Assembly (NCBI RefSeq): GCF_900116615.1
Contig: NZ_FPBF01000001.1
Span: forward strand, 1,029,648 to 1,093,647
Length of the DNA stretch: 64,000 bases
DNA from: Algoriphagus locisalis
GTDB lineage: Bacteria > Bacteroidota > Bacteroidia > Cytophagales > Cyclobacteriaceae
Direction of reading: 5' to 3'
How positions within the stretch are numbered: the first letter of the stretch is position 1; every line of letters starts with the position of its first letter. Shown piece after piece: positions 24,729 to 33,653 of the stretch. The notes under the pieces are model-generated. The model searched no databases. It had not been told where the DNA came from and saw only the letters and a list, made by a program, of their open reading frames with translations. The position numbers and the translations under genes are program-made.

Positions 24729-25583
24729 ATGACCAAAATTCTTGTCCCCTTTGATTTCTCTGAGCAAGCTCAGAACGCACTCGATTTTTCTATTGCTCTA
24801 GCTGGCAAATTTGACACTATCGAGGTATCAGTTCTAAATGTAGTAGAATTCCCTTCTACCTCCGGATTCCAAACTATGGGCGGAGGTGATATGGTTCCTG
24901 ATATGGATAACCAAATCTTTTTCATCGAGCTGGTGGATAAGCGCAAGGAACAGTTTGAAGCTTTGAAGAAAAAATATGCTGAAAGTAACTTTTCCCTATC
25001 AACTAAAATTGTTTTGGGAAATGCTTATCAAGGAATTTCAGCTTCCATAGCAGACGAAGAGCCTGACTTGGTAGTGATGGGCTCCAAAGGCTCTAGCGGA
25101 TTGGAAGAGATCCTAATCGGTAGTAATACGGAGAAGGTAGTCCGTAATGCCAAGTGCCCTGTTTTGACTGTAAAAGCGGCAACCGATCCAACTAAATTCA
25201 AAAAGATCGTCTTTGCGAGTGATTTCAGGGAAAGTCAGGATGAGCTGGCCAATCGCATCAAGGCGCTACAGAAGTGGTTTGATGCTGATCTCTATTTAGT
25301 TATCATCAATACTCCAGGCAGCTTCGAAACTACCAGAGAATCAGCCTCTAGAATTAAGATGTTTGCCAACAGATATGATATTGAACATGCCGTAGCGGAG
25401 ATTTACAATTCCAATTCTGAGGAAGAGGGAATAGTGGAATTTGCTGAGGATATCGATGCGGACTTGATCGCTATGGCCACACATGGCAGAACAGGTCTGG
25501 CGCATCTATTGACAGGATCTATCGCAGAGGATGTTGTCAACCACGCAAAACGTCCTGTGTGGACTTTTAAAGTCAAAAAATAA
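24729..25583 (+). CDS. Universal stress protein, tandem UspA domains
   Basis: The 284-residue protein is two UspA domains (about 1-150 and 155-284). Each ends with the nucleotide-binding pattern: MGSKGSSGLEEILIGSNTE in the first and ATHGRTGLAHLLTGSIAED in the second, both fitting G2xG9xGS/T, so both halves may bind ATP. The role is stress tolerance; the exact function is unknown. A hairpin at 25603-25630 follows. Confidence 0.93.
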   Translation: MTKILVPFDFSEQAQNALDFSIALAGKFDTIEVSVLNVVEFPSTSGFQTMGGGDMVPDMDNQIFFIELVDKRKEQFEALKKKYAESNFSLSTKIVLGNAYQGISASIADEEPDLVVMGSKGSSGLEEILIGSNTEKVVRNAKCPVLTVKAATDPTKFKKIVFASDFRESQDELANRIKALQKWFDADLYLVIINTPGSFETTRESASRIKMFANRYDIEHAVAEIYNSNSEEEGIVEFAEDIDADLIAMATHGRTGLAHLLTGSIAEDVVNHAKRPVWTFKVKK

Positions 25584-25602
25584 GAAGTAGTGATTTAGTT
25601 CT

Positions 25603-25630
25603 ATACCTGCTCTGTAATCGGGGCAGGTAT
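25603..25630. terminator. Hairpin after the universal stress protein gene
   Basis: ATACCTGC (25603-25610) pairs with GCAGGTAT (25623-25630). The following T run is weak (TTTGCATT), so termination is likely but not certain. Confidence 0.5.
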
Positions 25631-25716
25631 TTGCATTCTTGCAAAGACTCCACAAAATCACCGTAGAAATTTGTGAATCTGGAGATTAAAAAAATTAGAT
25701 AAGTATTCAATTTAAT

Positions 25717-26070
25717 ATGGCAAAGAAAAGTAACGATTGGAAAAAGCGAGACGGGGTAGTGTACTCCACAAGTGATGATTTTGAATTTCAGACCGGAGAT
25801 GAGGAAGATCAGGAGACTCTCGCAGCAAATCAGCAAAATTTGAAAGTATTGCTAGACAAAAAAGCGCGTGCAGGCAAGAAAGTAACCTTAATCGAAGGCT
25901 TTGTTGGAAGTGATGATGACCTGAAGGAATTAGGAAAAATGCTAAAAAACAAATGCGGCGTAGGTGGATCAGCGAAGGATGGAGAAATTCTTATCCAAGG
26001 TGATCACCGGGACAAAGTAGTACAAGTTCTCTCAGCAGCTGGTTATAAAGCAAAGAAATCCGGGGGATAA
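25717..26070 (+). CDS. SUI1/YciH family translation factor
   Basis: This 117-residue protein has the SUI1 domain in its C-terminal half (KVTLIEGFVGSDDDLKELGK then KNKCGVGGSAKDGEILIQGD). It resembles eukaryotic eIF1 and E. coli YciH, which help discriminate start codons or repress translation under stress. It is a stand-alone gene downstream of usp. Confidence 0.93.
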   Translation: MAKKSNDWKKRDGVVYSTSDDFEFQTGDEEDQETLAANQQNLKVLLDKKARAGKKVTLIEGFVGSDDDLKELGKMLKNKCGVGGSAKDGEILIQGDHRDKVVQVLSAAGYKAKKSGG

Positions 26071-26126
26071 AACCTTCGGCTTTTTTGATCAAAAAGGAAG
26101 ATTCAGCATACTAAACAGAAGATTTT

Positions 26127-27020
26127 TTGACTGAAATAGTATTCATCTCACTGGCAGTTTTACTCAGAGTAGTCTCCAATCCCCAGGGTAATGTCTTTCA
26201 AAAACAACTCACCCAACAAGGCTCTCACCCACTTTGGGTTAATTTTCTTACCTACCTACTTCTAGCGACGATTTGTTTGATCGGATTAATTTTTCTCGAT
26301 GCTATAGAACTCAGCAAAGACTTCTGGATATATTCCATACTTGGAGGCATATTCGGAGCTGTGGGTAATGGACTTTTAGTCAAAGCACTACAAAAGGGAG
26401 ATCTCTCTATTTTAGGTCCAATAAATTCCTACAAGTCTGTAATTGGGTTAGTTTTTGGAATTTTTCTCTTGGGCGAAATACCAAATCTTTGGGGCATTGT
26501 AGGAATCTTCATCATCATCTACGGTAGCTATTTGGTTCTAGATACTACGGAAGAGCGTTTTACACTGGCTTTATTGAGAAATAAGGAAATTCAATTCCGA
26601 ATCGGAGCGATGATTCTGACGGCAGTGGAAGCAGTGTTTGTGAAGAAAGTCATTCTTGCCTCCTCACCTACCATCGCATTTACTTCTTGGAGCATCTTTG
26701 GGGCAATCTTTTCATTTTTACTAGTGTTGGCTTTCAGAATAAATCTACGCCATGAATTGAAACATCTCACCGTTAATGCTGTGAGTAAGCTGCTTTTATT
26801 GATTGTTTGCATTGGAATGATGCAACTTTCCACCAATTATGTCTTTAAAAATATGGACGTGGGCTATGCACTTTCGCTTTTTCAACTTTCGATAGTCGTG
26901 GCGGTTCTTTTAGGGTACAGAATATTTCAGGAATCTAATATTTGTAAAAAACTAATAGGTTCGACCATAATGATCATTGGGTCAGTGCTAATAATACTTT
27001 TCCATGGATACACGAAATGA
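26127..27020 (+). CDS. EamA/DMT-family transporter
   Basis: The 297-residue protein has about ten hydrophobic segments and the two-fold EamA repeat (e.g. GGIFGAVGNGLLVKALQKGD followed by SVIGLVFGIFLLGEIPN in the first half). Such transporters move small metabolites; the substrate is unknown. The start is a TTG at 26127; no ATG is available in the first segment. Confidence 0.82.
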   Translation: MTEIVFISLAVLLRVVSNPQGNVFQKQLTQQGSHPLWVNFLTYLLLATICLIGLIFLDAIELSKDFWIYSILGGIFGAVGNGLLVKALQKGDLSILGPINSYKSVIGLVFGIFLLGEIPNLWGIVGIFIIIYGSYLVLDTTEERFTLALLRNKEIQFRIGAMILTAVEAVFVKKVILASSPTIAFTSWSIFGAIFSFLLVLAFRINLRHELKHLTVNAVSKLLLLIVCIGMMQLSTNYVFKNMDVGYALSLFQLSIVVAVLLGYRIFQESNICKKLIGSTIMIIGSVLIILFHGYTK

Positions 27021-27210
27021 TGCCAGTAAACTTATATTTCTTTGCTCATCCATCAATCCAGATAGCTCAGGAGCCCGAAGACTAATGGTTCACGCAATGG
27101 TGGTAAAGACTGAAACCTTGTAAAATGATGTAATAACCAACTATTACAATGCTTTGGACTCTTAACTGGCAAAAAAGCGGATAATCAGCAAAAAGAAATG
27201 CTTCCAACGT

Positions 27211-27243
27211 AAAAATCCGCACTCAATATGAATGCGGATTTAC
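27211..27243. terminator. Bidirectional terminator between the DMT transporter and susD
   Basis: AAATCCGCA (27213-27221) pairs with TGCGGATTT (27233-27241), with A-rich and T-rich edges, between the convergent 26127-27020 and 27286-28911 genes. The rest of the gap (27021-27210) shows nothing recognisable. Confidence 0.8.
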
Positions 27244-27285
27244 CTAATCAATAAACCTCTTATTATACTATGATTTTAATTCATT

Positions 27286-28911
27286 TTACTCGTATGCTGG
27301 ATTTTGCGGAAAGTCCTTATTTTGATTTAAGTCCAAAGCAGATTGAGGAATGGGTCTTAATATTTTTTGATTTCCACCTATACCTGCAAAATTAGCCTCA
27401 GTGATCCAGCTATTGTAGGCAGAAGCTCTTTCTACCAGCTTACCGGTTCTTTTCAGGTCAAACCATCTATGATACTCTCCCAGTAGCTCTCTGCCTCTTT
27501 CATCCAAAATATAATCGATATCAAAATCTGCTAAAGTAGCGTCTGCCACACCAGCCCTTTGTCTAACCACATTCAATCTAGCCAAGCCTGTAGCTGCGTC
27601 CCCTGATTGAAGATAAGCTTCTGCTGCTACCAAATAGGTCTCCGCAAGTCTAGCAACAACAAAATCGCGTGTGCTTGTGCCATTACCTCCAGCAGCAAAC
27701 AAAGAATTTGGGTCGTCAAATTTCTTCACAATGATCGTTGCTTTATCAGCCGTAACCAGACCACCATTAGGGTCAAATGTACCGTAGGAATGATATACAA
27801 CTCCAGGATGAGCAGCAACATAGGCAATACTGTCTTCAGCAGAAAACCATTTAGGCTCATAGAAATCTGTAACAGTCAATGTACTTCGATCATCTACGTC
27901 AAAATAATCGTAATACCTTTCATAGATTTCTGTCATAAAGGTTGAACTCCAACGCTCGTCTCCTTCTTCAAATAGATCCAATGCAAATCGTGTAGGAAGT
28001 AAGTTGTAGGTTTTATAAGGGGCATCTCCAGCCACTTCTGACCCTCCAAGATAGGAGCCAAAGTAATTTTGCTGTTTATTTCCTATGCTTGATGGGTTGG
28101 CACTGATAGATCCTGGGCTAAACTGTACCGAGAAGATTGTTTCCTCATTTAGGTCATTTCCTGGTGTCCAAAGCTCCTCTGAACTCAAGTTGAGACCTTG
28201 ACCTCCAATTACATTATCGGCATAGGATGCAGCTTTTGCAAAGTCATCACTGGCGGCGAAATCTTCATACCCTCTCGTCAAATGAACTTTTGCGAGGAGG
28301 TTTTCCACTGCTCTTTTATTCACTCTTCCATTGTAGTCAGCAGTGGACACTTGGCCCATAGCTCCTTCTAGCTCAGAAATGATAAATGAATAAACTTCCT
28401 CAGCGCTGGATCTGTCAAAAGACAAAATTGGTTCAGCAATGTAATCTGTAATCATTCCTACTCCTCCATAAGTTTGAACTAAAAGAAAGTAGGCGTTGGC
28501 ACGAAGGAATCTAACTTCTCCCAAGTACTGCTGAATGGAAGAGGTTTGCTCTGTCAAATCCGAATAATGAATGGCCGAATTAGCCAACTGAATAGCTTTA
28601 TAGCAATTGACATAGATAAAATCAACTCCGCTAGAAGATGAGTTCAGGTCAAAATACTTACTCAGGCCTTCAGGTTCTAGTCCTCTTCCCTCTTGATAAA
28701 GATCCGTTCCGCTGGCAAACATCCATGGATTATTGGCATAGATGGTTCTAAGTGCAGAGTAATTAGAATTGATCAAAGCACTATATCCTTCCGAAGTACC
28801 ATAGAATTCTTCGGCAGTTACGTTAGACTTGTTCTCTTCTTCCAGAAAGTCTGCACAACTAGTGGCGACTAGAAGAAAAGCCAGTATGGTTATAGAAAAT
28901 ATATTTTTCAT
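27286..28911 (-). CDS. SusD/RagB family nutrient-binding lipoprotein
   Basis: The 541-residue lipoprotein has the signal ILAFLLVATSCADF (Cys at 19) and the SusD helical TPR-like scaffold, with EVRFLRANAYFLLVQTYGG in the N-terminal half and RRG-like regions LDERGRELLGEYHRWFDLKR near the C-terminus. It binds a glycan or other nutrient at the cell surface as the lid of the SusC channel. It lies 10 bp downstream of the SusC gene. No hydrolase is in the cluster, so the substrate is not predictable. Confidence 0.95.
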   Translation of the reverse strand: MKNIFSITILAFLLVATSCADFLEEENKSNVTAEEFYGTSEGYSALINSNYSALRTIYANNPWMFASGTDLYQEGRGLEPEGLSKYFDLNSSSSGVDFIYVNCYKAIQLANSAIHYSDLTEQTSSIQQYLGEVRFLRANAYFLLVQTYGGVGMITDYIAEPILSFDRSSAEEVYSFIISELEGAMGQVSTADYNGRVNKRAVENLLAKVHLTRGYEDFAASDDFAKAASYADNVIGGQGLNLSSEELWTPGNDLNEETIFSVQFSPGSISANPSSIGNKQQNYFGSYLGGSEVAGDAPYKTYNLLPTRFALDLFEEGDERWSSTFMTEIYERYYDYFDVDDRSTLTVTDFYEPKWFSAEDSIAYVAAHPGVVYHSYGTFDPNGGLVTADKATIIVKKFDDPNSLFAAGGNGTSTRDFVVARLAETYLVAAEAYLQSGDAATGLARLNVVRQRAGVADATLADFDIDYILDERGRELLGEYHRWFDLKRTGKLVERASAYNSWITEANFAGIGGNQKILRPIPQSALDLNQNKDFPQNPAYE

Positions 28912-28921
28912 GATTCTTGAA

Positions 28922-31900
28922 TTAAAACTTTAAGCTTAGACCAAATTGCGTAGTGATGTTGCTGACACGTCCTACACCTAGACTTGCCTCTGCCCACTCG
29001 GGATCATATCCCTCATAATCTGTAAATGTGAATGGATTCAGCACGTTCACATAGATTCTCAATCCTTCAATATTCGCTTTCTCCAAAATACTTGATGGTA
29101 GAGAATAGCCTAAGGAGATGTTGTTGATTTTTACGAAAGAAGCATTCTTGTAGTAAGCGATCCCAGTACCCCAGTATTGGCCTTCATTTCTAGGCTGCGG
29201 ATAGACATTTGATACTTGAGCAGGAACCCCGACGGTATTCTCAGGAACATAATAACTCTCAATGGCCGCTTTTTGACGTCCTCGATCGTTCACATTGGTG
29301 AAATTGCTATGGAAATCACTATATGCCAATACTCCCTGCTGAGTGGCTACGGTGAAATTCATATCAAAACCGCCAACTTGCAATCTGGAAATAATACCTC
29401 CTGTCCAGGTAGGATTTGATGCTCCCAAAATCACACGGTCATTGTTAGGGTCGATTCTCCCGTCCCCGTTGATATCTTTAACTTTAGCTTGACCTTCTTT
29501 TTGATTAAATGCTGCTGCATCTTCACCAGCCTGCCATACCCCATCATACACGTAATTGTAATGGGAATTAATTGATTCACCAATAAACCAACCATTCCCC
29601 ACATCATCAGTTTCAGACTGTCCATAGAGTGATTCTATGGAATTGGTATTTTTAGTGAAAGTCAAGGTAGTGGACCAATTCACTAGGTTATTTTCAAAAA
29701 CAATCGCATTTAGCATCACTTCCACGCCTTTATTTCTTACAGAAGCTGCATTGGAACGGATATTACTGAAGCCAATCTCCAATGGTAGTTTTTGGGTGAC
29801 CAAGAGATCGTCCGAAAGTCTGTTGTAATAATCTATACTACCGGAAAGTCTGTTCATAAAAAAGCCGAAATCCAATCCTAGGTTGACTTCAGTAGTTTTT
29901 TCCCAAGTCAGCGATTTATTGGCAATGGAATTTTGAACCCAGCCATTTGCCGTCGAACCATTGAAATCGTAATAGGTCTGCGTAGTCAAGGTATTTACTG
30001 TGGTATAAGGTGCCACGTTATTGTTGCCTACGGTACCATAACCTGCTCTTAATTTCAAATCAGATATGACAGCTGAATTTTCCATAAAACCTTCCTTATT
30101 GATTCTCCAGCCTAAAGCCAAAGATGGAAATGCTTGCCACTTATTGCCTTCGGAAAGTAAAGAAGATCCATCCCATCGGTTGGAAGCCGTCAATAGATAC
30201 TTATCCTGGAAAGCATAATTCAATCGCAGGGCGAAAGAAGCCAATTGGTTTTTGCGGAACCCATTTCCTAATCCATAAGTCTCTTGCAATCCAGAGCCTA
30301 CATTATAAAACTCTGTTTCAAAGGGCTGTCTGGCAGAAGACATATTTGCAGTCTCTGAACGGTCAACAAATAAACTTTGCAATGTCAGGAAGCTGAAGGA
30401 ATGATCGTTAAATGTTTTGTTAAGATTCAATTGATTGTCCCAGGTGGTATTCATATTGTCAGAATAATTCACCTGAGAGGATGGCAAGTTGCCATTACTG
30501 ATTCCGGTGTTAGTCTGCGCACCCCAGAAGTAACCTCTTCTGTTATTATTCACACCCACAGAAAAAGTGGATTTCAGACTCATCCATTCAAGCGGATCAT
30601 ACTGTAAGAACACATTACCTACACCTCTTAAGTATCTTGTTTCATCACTGGTATTTGCGATTTCCAAAAGAGGGTTATAGGTACTTGTCTTGTCCGCAGC
30701 AGATCTACCATCAGGATATAGCAACTTGCCTGGCTGTCCGTATAACTGTCCAACTATTTCATCGCCATTCTCATCGATTGCCCATGGCGAAAGGAATGGA
30801 TTCAGACGAAATGCTTCCTGCATTGCAATGGAACTACCTCTTTGATTAGTACCAAAGGACATGGCCAAATTACTTCCAGCTCTAAATTTACTATTGATGT
30901 GCTGGTTGATATTCATATTGAAAGTGTACTTATCCAAGGACTCATTTTCAATATTCCCTGTCTCCAACTGGTATCCAACCCCCATGTTATAAGTGGAAAG
31001 CCCGCTTCTATGAGAGATTGTCAAGTGATTGTTGGTTTGCATCCCGTTCTGCAATACGCCGTCATACCAATCATATCCGTCCAGATTTTCAAATCTTTCT
31101 TTAAGAACTGGGTTATTATTTCCTAAGACTACATTTTCATAAGCCTCTTGACTCATTCCAGCCCCATTATTGGTGGTTCCTAGATAGGCGGCCATATGGT
31201 AATCTCTCCACTGCTCCAGACTCATCATTTCAGGGAGTCTTGCGGGATTCTTTATACCATAAAATGTTTCAAAGGAGAAAGTTGTAGCGTCAGGAATGTT
31301 AGTACCTCCCTTGGTCTGTACAATCACCACACCACCCGCAGCTCTAGAGCCGTAGATAGCAGCAGAAGAGGCATCCTTTAACACTTCGATTTTGGCGATG
31401 TCATTAGGATTCAGGAAGTCTATGCTATTTGTGATAACACCGTCCACTACATATAGCGGAGATGAACTAGACAGGGAGTTATTACCACGAATTGTCATGC
31501 TAAAACCATCCCCTAAACGACCAGTATTATTACTTACCTGTACCCCTGCCACTGTTCCCTGAAGGGACTGTATAGCACTAGTTGTACCTCGCTCAGTAAT
31601 GATTTCGCTATCCACTCCAGCTATAGCCCCAGTGACATCCGATTTCTTTTGGGTGCCATATCCAACTACAACTACCGATTCTAGCTCAGTAATATTGACA
31701 TCTAAGGCCACGTTAATTATGGATCGACTTCCTACTGAAATCTCCTGAGAATTAAATCCTATGAAGGAAAATACAAGGATGGCTTCATCACTAGGCACAG
31801 ATAGTGTGTAATTCCCATCCACGTCTGTGGTAGTTCCTGTAGTGGTTCCTTTTAAAACCACCGAAACTCCCGGCATTGGAAGTTCATCATCAGTCGATGT

Positions 31901-32044
31901 AACCTTACCGGAGACACTTTGCTGAGCAAAGGCTGATAGTGCTAGGCTTAAAGTAAAAATCAACGAAAGGCATAGCTTTCTTGAATAAACGCCATAGGAA
32001 ATAGGCATTTTAGGGGGCGGAAATTTGGGTAGATTTTTAGGCAT
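28922..32044 (-). CDS. SusC/RagA family TonB-linked outer-membrane protein
   Basis: The protein has a carboxypeptidase-like regulatory N-domain (SVSGKVTSTDDELPMPGVSV), the SusC signature VVVVGYGTQKKSDVTGAI, a plug domain with LYVVDGVITNSIDFLNPNDI, and a C-terminal beta-barrel ending in GLSLKF. It imports ligand through the outer membrane using TonB energy, with the SusD protein encoded just downstream. The ATG at 32044 gives about 1040 residues; an upstream TTG at 32080 would add 12 residues. About 24-35 residues precede the hydrophobic signal core (LCLSLIFTLSLALSAFAQ), longer than usual. A TAnnTTTG box and a palindrome lie upstream. Confidence 0.95.
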   Translation of the reverse strand: MPKNLPKFPPPKMPISYGVYSRKLCLSLIFTLSLALSAFAQQSVSGKVTSTDDELPMPGVSVVLKGTTTGTTTDVDGNYTLSVPSDEAILVFSFIGFNSQEISVGSRSIINVALDVNITELESVVVVGYGTQKKSDVTGAIAGVDSEIITERGTTSAIQSLQGTVAGVQVSNNTGRLGDGFSMTIRGNNSLSSSSPLYVVDGVITNSIDFLNPNDIAKIEVLKDASSAAIYGSRAAGGVVIVQTKGGTNIPDATTFSFETFYGIKNPARLPEMMSLEQWRDYHMAAYLGTTNNGAGMSQEAYENVVLGNNNPVLKERFENLDGYDWYDGVLQNGMQTNNHLTISHRSGLSTYNMGVGYQLETGNIENESLDKYTFNMNINQHINSKFRAGSNLAMSFGTNQRGSSIAMQEAFRLNPFLSPWAIDENGDEIVGQLYGQPGKLLYPDGRSAADKTSTYNPLLEIANTSDETRYLRGVGNVFLQYDPLEWMSLKSTFSVGVNNNRRGYFWGAQTNTGISNGNLPSSQVNYSDNMNTTWDNQLNLNKTFNDHSFSFLTLQSLFVDRSETANMSSARQPFETEFYNVGSGLQETYGLGNGFRKNQLASFALRLNYAFQDKYLLTASNRWDGSSLLSEGNKWQAFPSLALGWRINKEGFMENSAVISDLKLRAGYGTVGNNNVAPYTTVNTLTTQTYYDFNGSTANGWVQNSIANKSLTWEKTTEVNLGLDFGFFMNRLSGSIDYYNRLSDDLLVTQKLPLEIGFSNIRSNAASVRNKGVEVMLNAIVFENNLVNWSTTLTFTKNTNSIESLYGQSETDDVGNGWFIGESINSHYNYVYDGVWQAGEDAAAFNQKEGQAKVKDINGDGRIDPNNDRVILGASNPTWTGGIISRLQVGGFDMNFTVATQQGVLAYSDFHSNFTNVNDRGRQKAAIESYYVPENTVGVPAQVSNVYPQPRNEGQYWGTGIAYYKNASFVKINNISLGYSLPSSILEKANIEGLRIYVNVLNPFTFTDYEGYDPEWAEASLGVGRVSNITTQFGLSLKF

Positions 32045-32090
32045 TTTGAATTTTGGTTTATTTTTTAAAAAGAACTGCAATTAGAATTGC

Positions 32091-32102
32091 GCAATCGATT
32101 GC
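32091..32102. promoter_or_regulatory. LacI/GalR-like operator upstream of susC
   Basis: GCAATCGATTGC is a perfect 12-nt palindrome with a central CG, the form bound by LacI/GalR regulators. It sits 26 bp downstream of a TAAATTTG box and 46 bp upstream of the susC ATG, a position suited to repression. No LacI-type gene lies in the window. Related half-palindromes GCAAACGATAGC occur at 32414 and 32640. Confidence 0.5.
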
Positions 32103-32128
32103 ATATTAGTAATTCAAATGATTTATAG

Positions 32129-32136
32129 CAAATTTA
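32129..32136 (-). promoter_or_regulatory. -7 promoter box of the susC-susD operon
   Basis: On the minus strand TAAATTTG matches the Bacteroidota consensus TAnnTTTG exactly. It lies about 85 bp upstream of the susC ATG and 26 bp upstream of the palindrome. A clear -33 TTTG was not found at the ideal distance. Confidence 0.5.
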
Positions 32137-32639
32137 TTTACTATAAAATCTGAAATTACATGATCAATAGAGTGATTATTTCTAATAAACCTTCTTAAAT
32201 ATGCCAGAATGGCCTTTTTAAAAAATAAAAAAAGGTAGAATTGGAAAGTGGATTGAGTCAATATTAGCTAGTCGAAAAATTAGTTCTGAACAAAGAGTGA
32301 TGATTTTTCACTTTCACGGGTGAATTCGGTGTATCCTAACAATGAGTCCACCCTAAAAAATGTCTCTGAAGTGCTAAATTTGAAATAAAAAGCTGAGGAT
32401 AATTGCTAGCAGTGCAAACGATAGCATCACATCATTTTTAATATAAATTATTTACATTCAATAGATTAAAGATCTTAAGTACTCTATAGAAGCAACCTAT
32501 CTACTATACGAAAAATACTTTCTAAAAAATTCTTTTTTAAACTCCCAAAAAAGGGCGGAAATCAAGTTAAATAGCGGATAATCTTTTGATTTTGACAAAG
32601 ATTATAAGAAAGTACTAAATCTAATTTCAAGAGTGAAAT
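32137..32639. other. AT-rich intergenic region upstream of susC, no gene seen
   Basis: This 500-bp stretch between the transglutaminase gene and the susC promoter has no convincing coding frame on either strand. It contains one GCAAACGATAGC motif at 32414-32425; a second copy at 32640-32651 lies just past it, near the end of the transglutaminase gene. The rest is unannotated. Confidence 0.55.
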
Positions 32640-32660
32640 GCAAACGATAGCGCATTGCTT

Positions 32661-33542
32661 TTACGCATTATCCAAATTCCTCACATCCACACTCACTTTC
32701 ATTTCCTGTTTACTGCCACTGTACACAATTCCCTTTAGTGGAGTCACATCAGCAAAGTCCCGTCCTACCGCCACGCGGATATGTTTGTCATTGACTAGAA
32801 GATTGTTAGTAGCATCAAATTCTACCCAATCATGACCTGGAATATAAATGGCAACCCAAGCATGGGAAGCATCAGCTCCGATCAACTTGGCTTTACCTGG
32901 AGGTGGCAAAGTCTCCAAATATCCACTCACATACCTTGCTGATAAGCCAATAACCCGAAGACAGGCGAGTTCAAAATGGGCAAAATCCTGACATACACCC
33001 TTTTTGTGTTTAAACACCTTGTGCAATGGCGTGCTTATATCTGAAAATCCAGGTGTAAAAGCAAAATCGTTGAAAATCCGAGTATTCAGATCAAGTGCAG
33101 CTTCCATAATCGGACGGCCTGGAGTAAAGGATTTCAAAGCATAATCACTTATTCCATCTATAAAGTCCACATGCTTTGACTCCAAGTAATATTGCCGTAC
33201 ATCTGTAGATGTCTTCGTAGAATGGAGCAAATCAGCCACTTTCTCCCAAGCCATGGTTTCACTAGGTTTGACTGCAAACCATGGGGGCTCCGATAGTTTG
33301 ACAACACTTTTGGACGTAACACTTAGATTCTTGTGCGATCTTTCTACTGAAAAGTATAGGTACTTATTACCAAAAAAATCGACTCGCTCTATCTCCGCAC
33401 TTGGCTTTGGGCTAATCTCACAGAGGTGCTCTTCCACATGTTGGAAAGGCAAATCCGGAGGTACCTGAAACATCAGATTGTGGCATAAAGTAGCCGGAAA
33501 TTCGTAGATGTAGTCGGTAATATGGGTTACTTTATATTTCAT
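32661..33542 (-). CDS. Transglutaminase-like protein (bacterial type, with N-terminal beta domain)
   Basis: The 293-residue protein has the bacterial transglutaminase N-terminal domain (MKYKVTHITDYIYEFPATL) and a core with the catalytic Cys in GVCQDFAHFELACLRVIG, His in ASHAWVAIYIPGHDWVEFD and an Asp in the last motif. It lacks a signal peptide. Such proteins act as amide-bond hydrolases or transferases. It is the last gene of a three-gene minus-strand cluster, 111 bp after the ATP-grasp gene. Confidence 0.9.
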   Translation of the reverse strand: MKYKVTHITDYIYEFPATLCHNLMFQVPPDLPFQHVEEHLCEISPKPSAEIERVDFFGNKYLYFSVERSHKNLSVTSKSVVKLSEPPWFAVKPSETMAWEKVADLLHSTKTSTDVRQYYLESKHVDFIDGISDYALKSFTPGRPIMEAALDLNTRIFNDFAFTPGFSDISTPLHKVFKHKKGVCQDFAHFELACLRVIGLSARYVSGYLETLPPPGKAKLIGADASHAWVAIYIPGHDWVEFDATNNLLVNDKHIRVAVGRDFADVTPLKGIVYSGSKQEMKVSVDVRNLDNA

Positions 33543-33653
33543 ACCAGCGATTATTGAAGGCTGAGCTGTTTAGAAAACCTATGGTGGAAATTGGAAAAAC
33601 GCAAGTATTGAGTTTAACTAGCACTACTGGTGAATAGTGAATTGCGCTAGATT

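Noticed and set aside
27004..27123. 39-codon frame after the DMT transporter (starting MDTRNDASKL)
   Set aside because: Very short, overlaps the upstream gene and has no recognised motif; could be a gene remnant but not supportable.
27061..27125. tRNA-like words in the gap after the DMT transporter
   Set aside because: AGCTCAGGAGCCC looks tRNA-like but no acceptor stem or T-arm could be formed.
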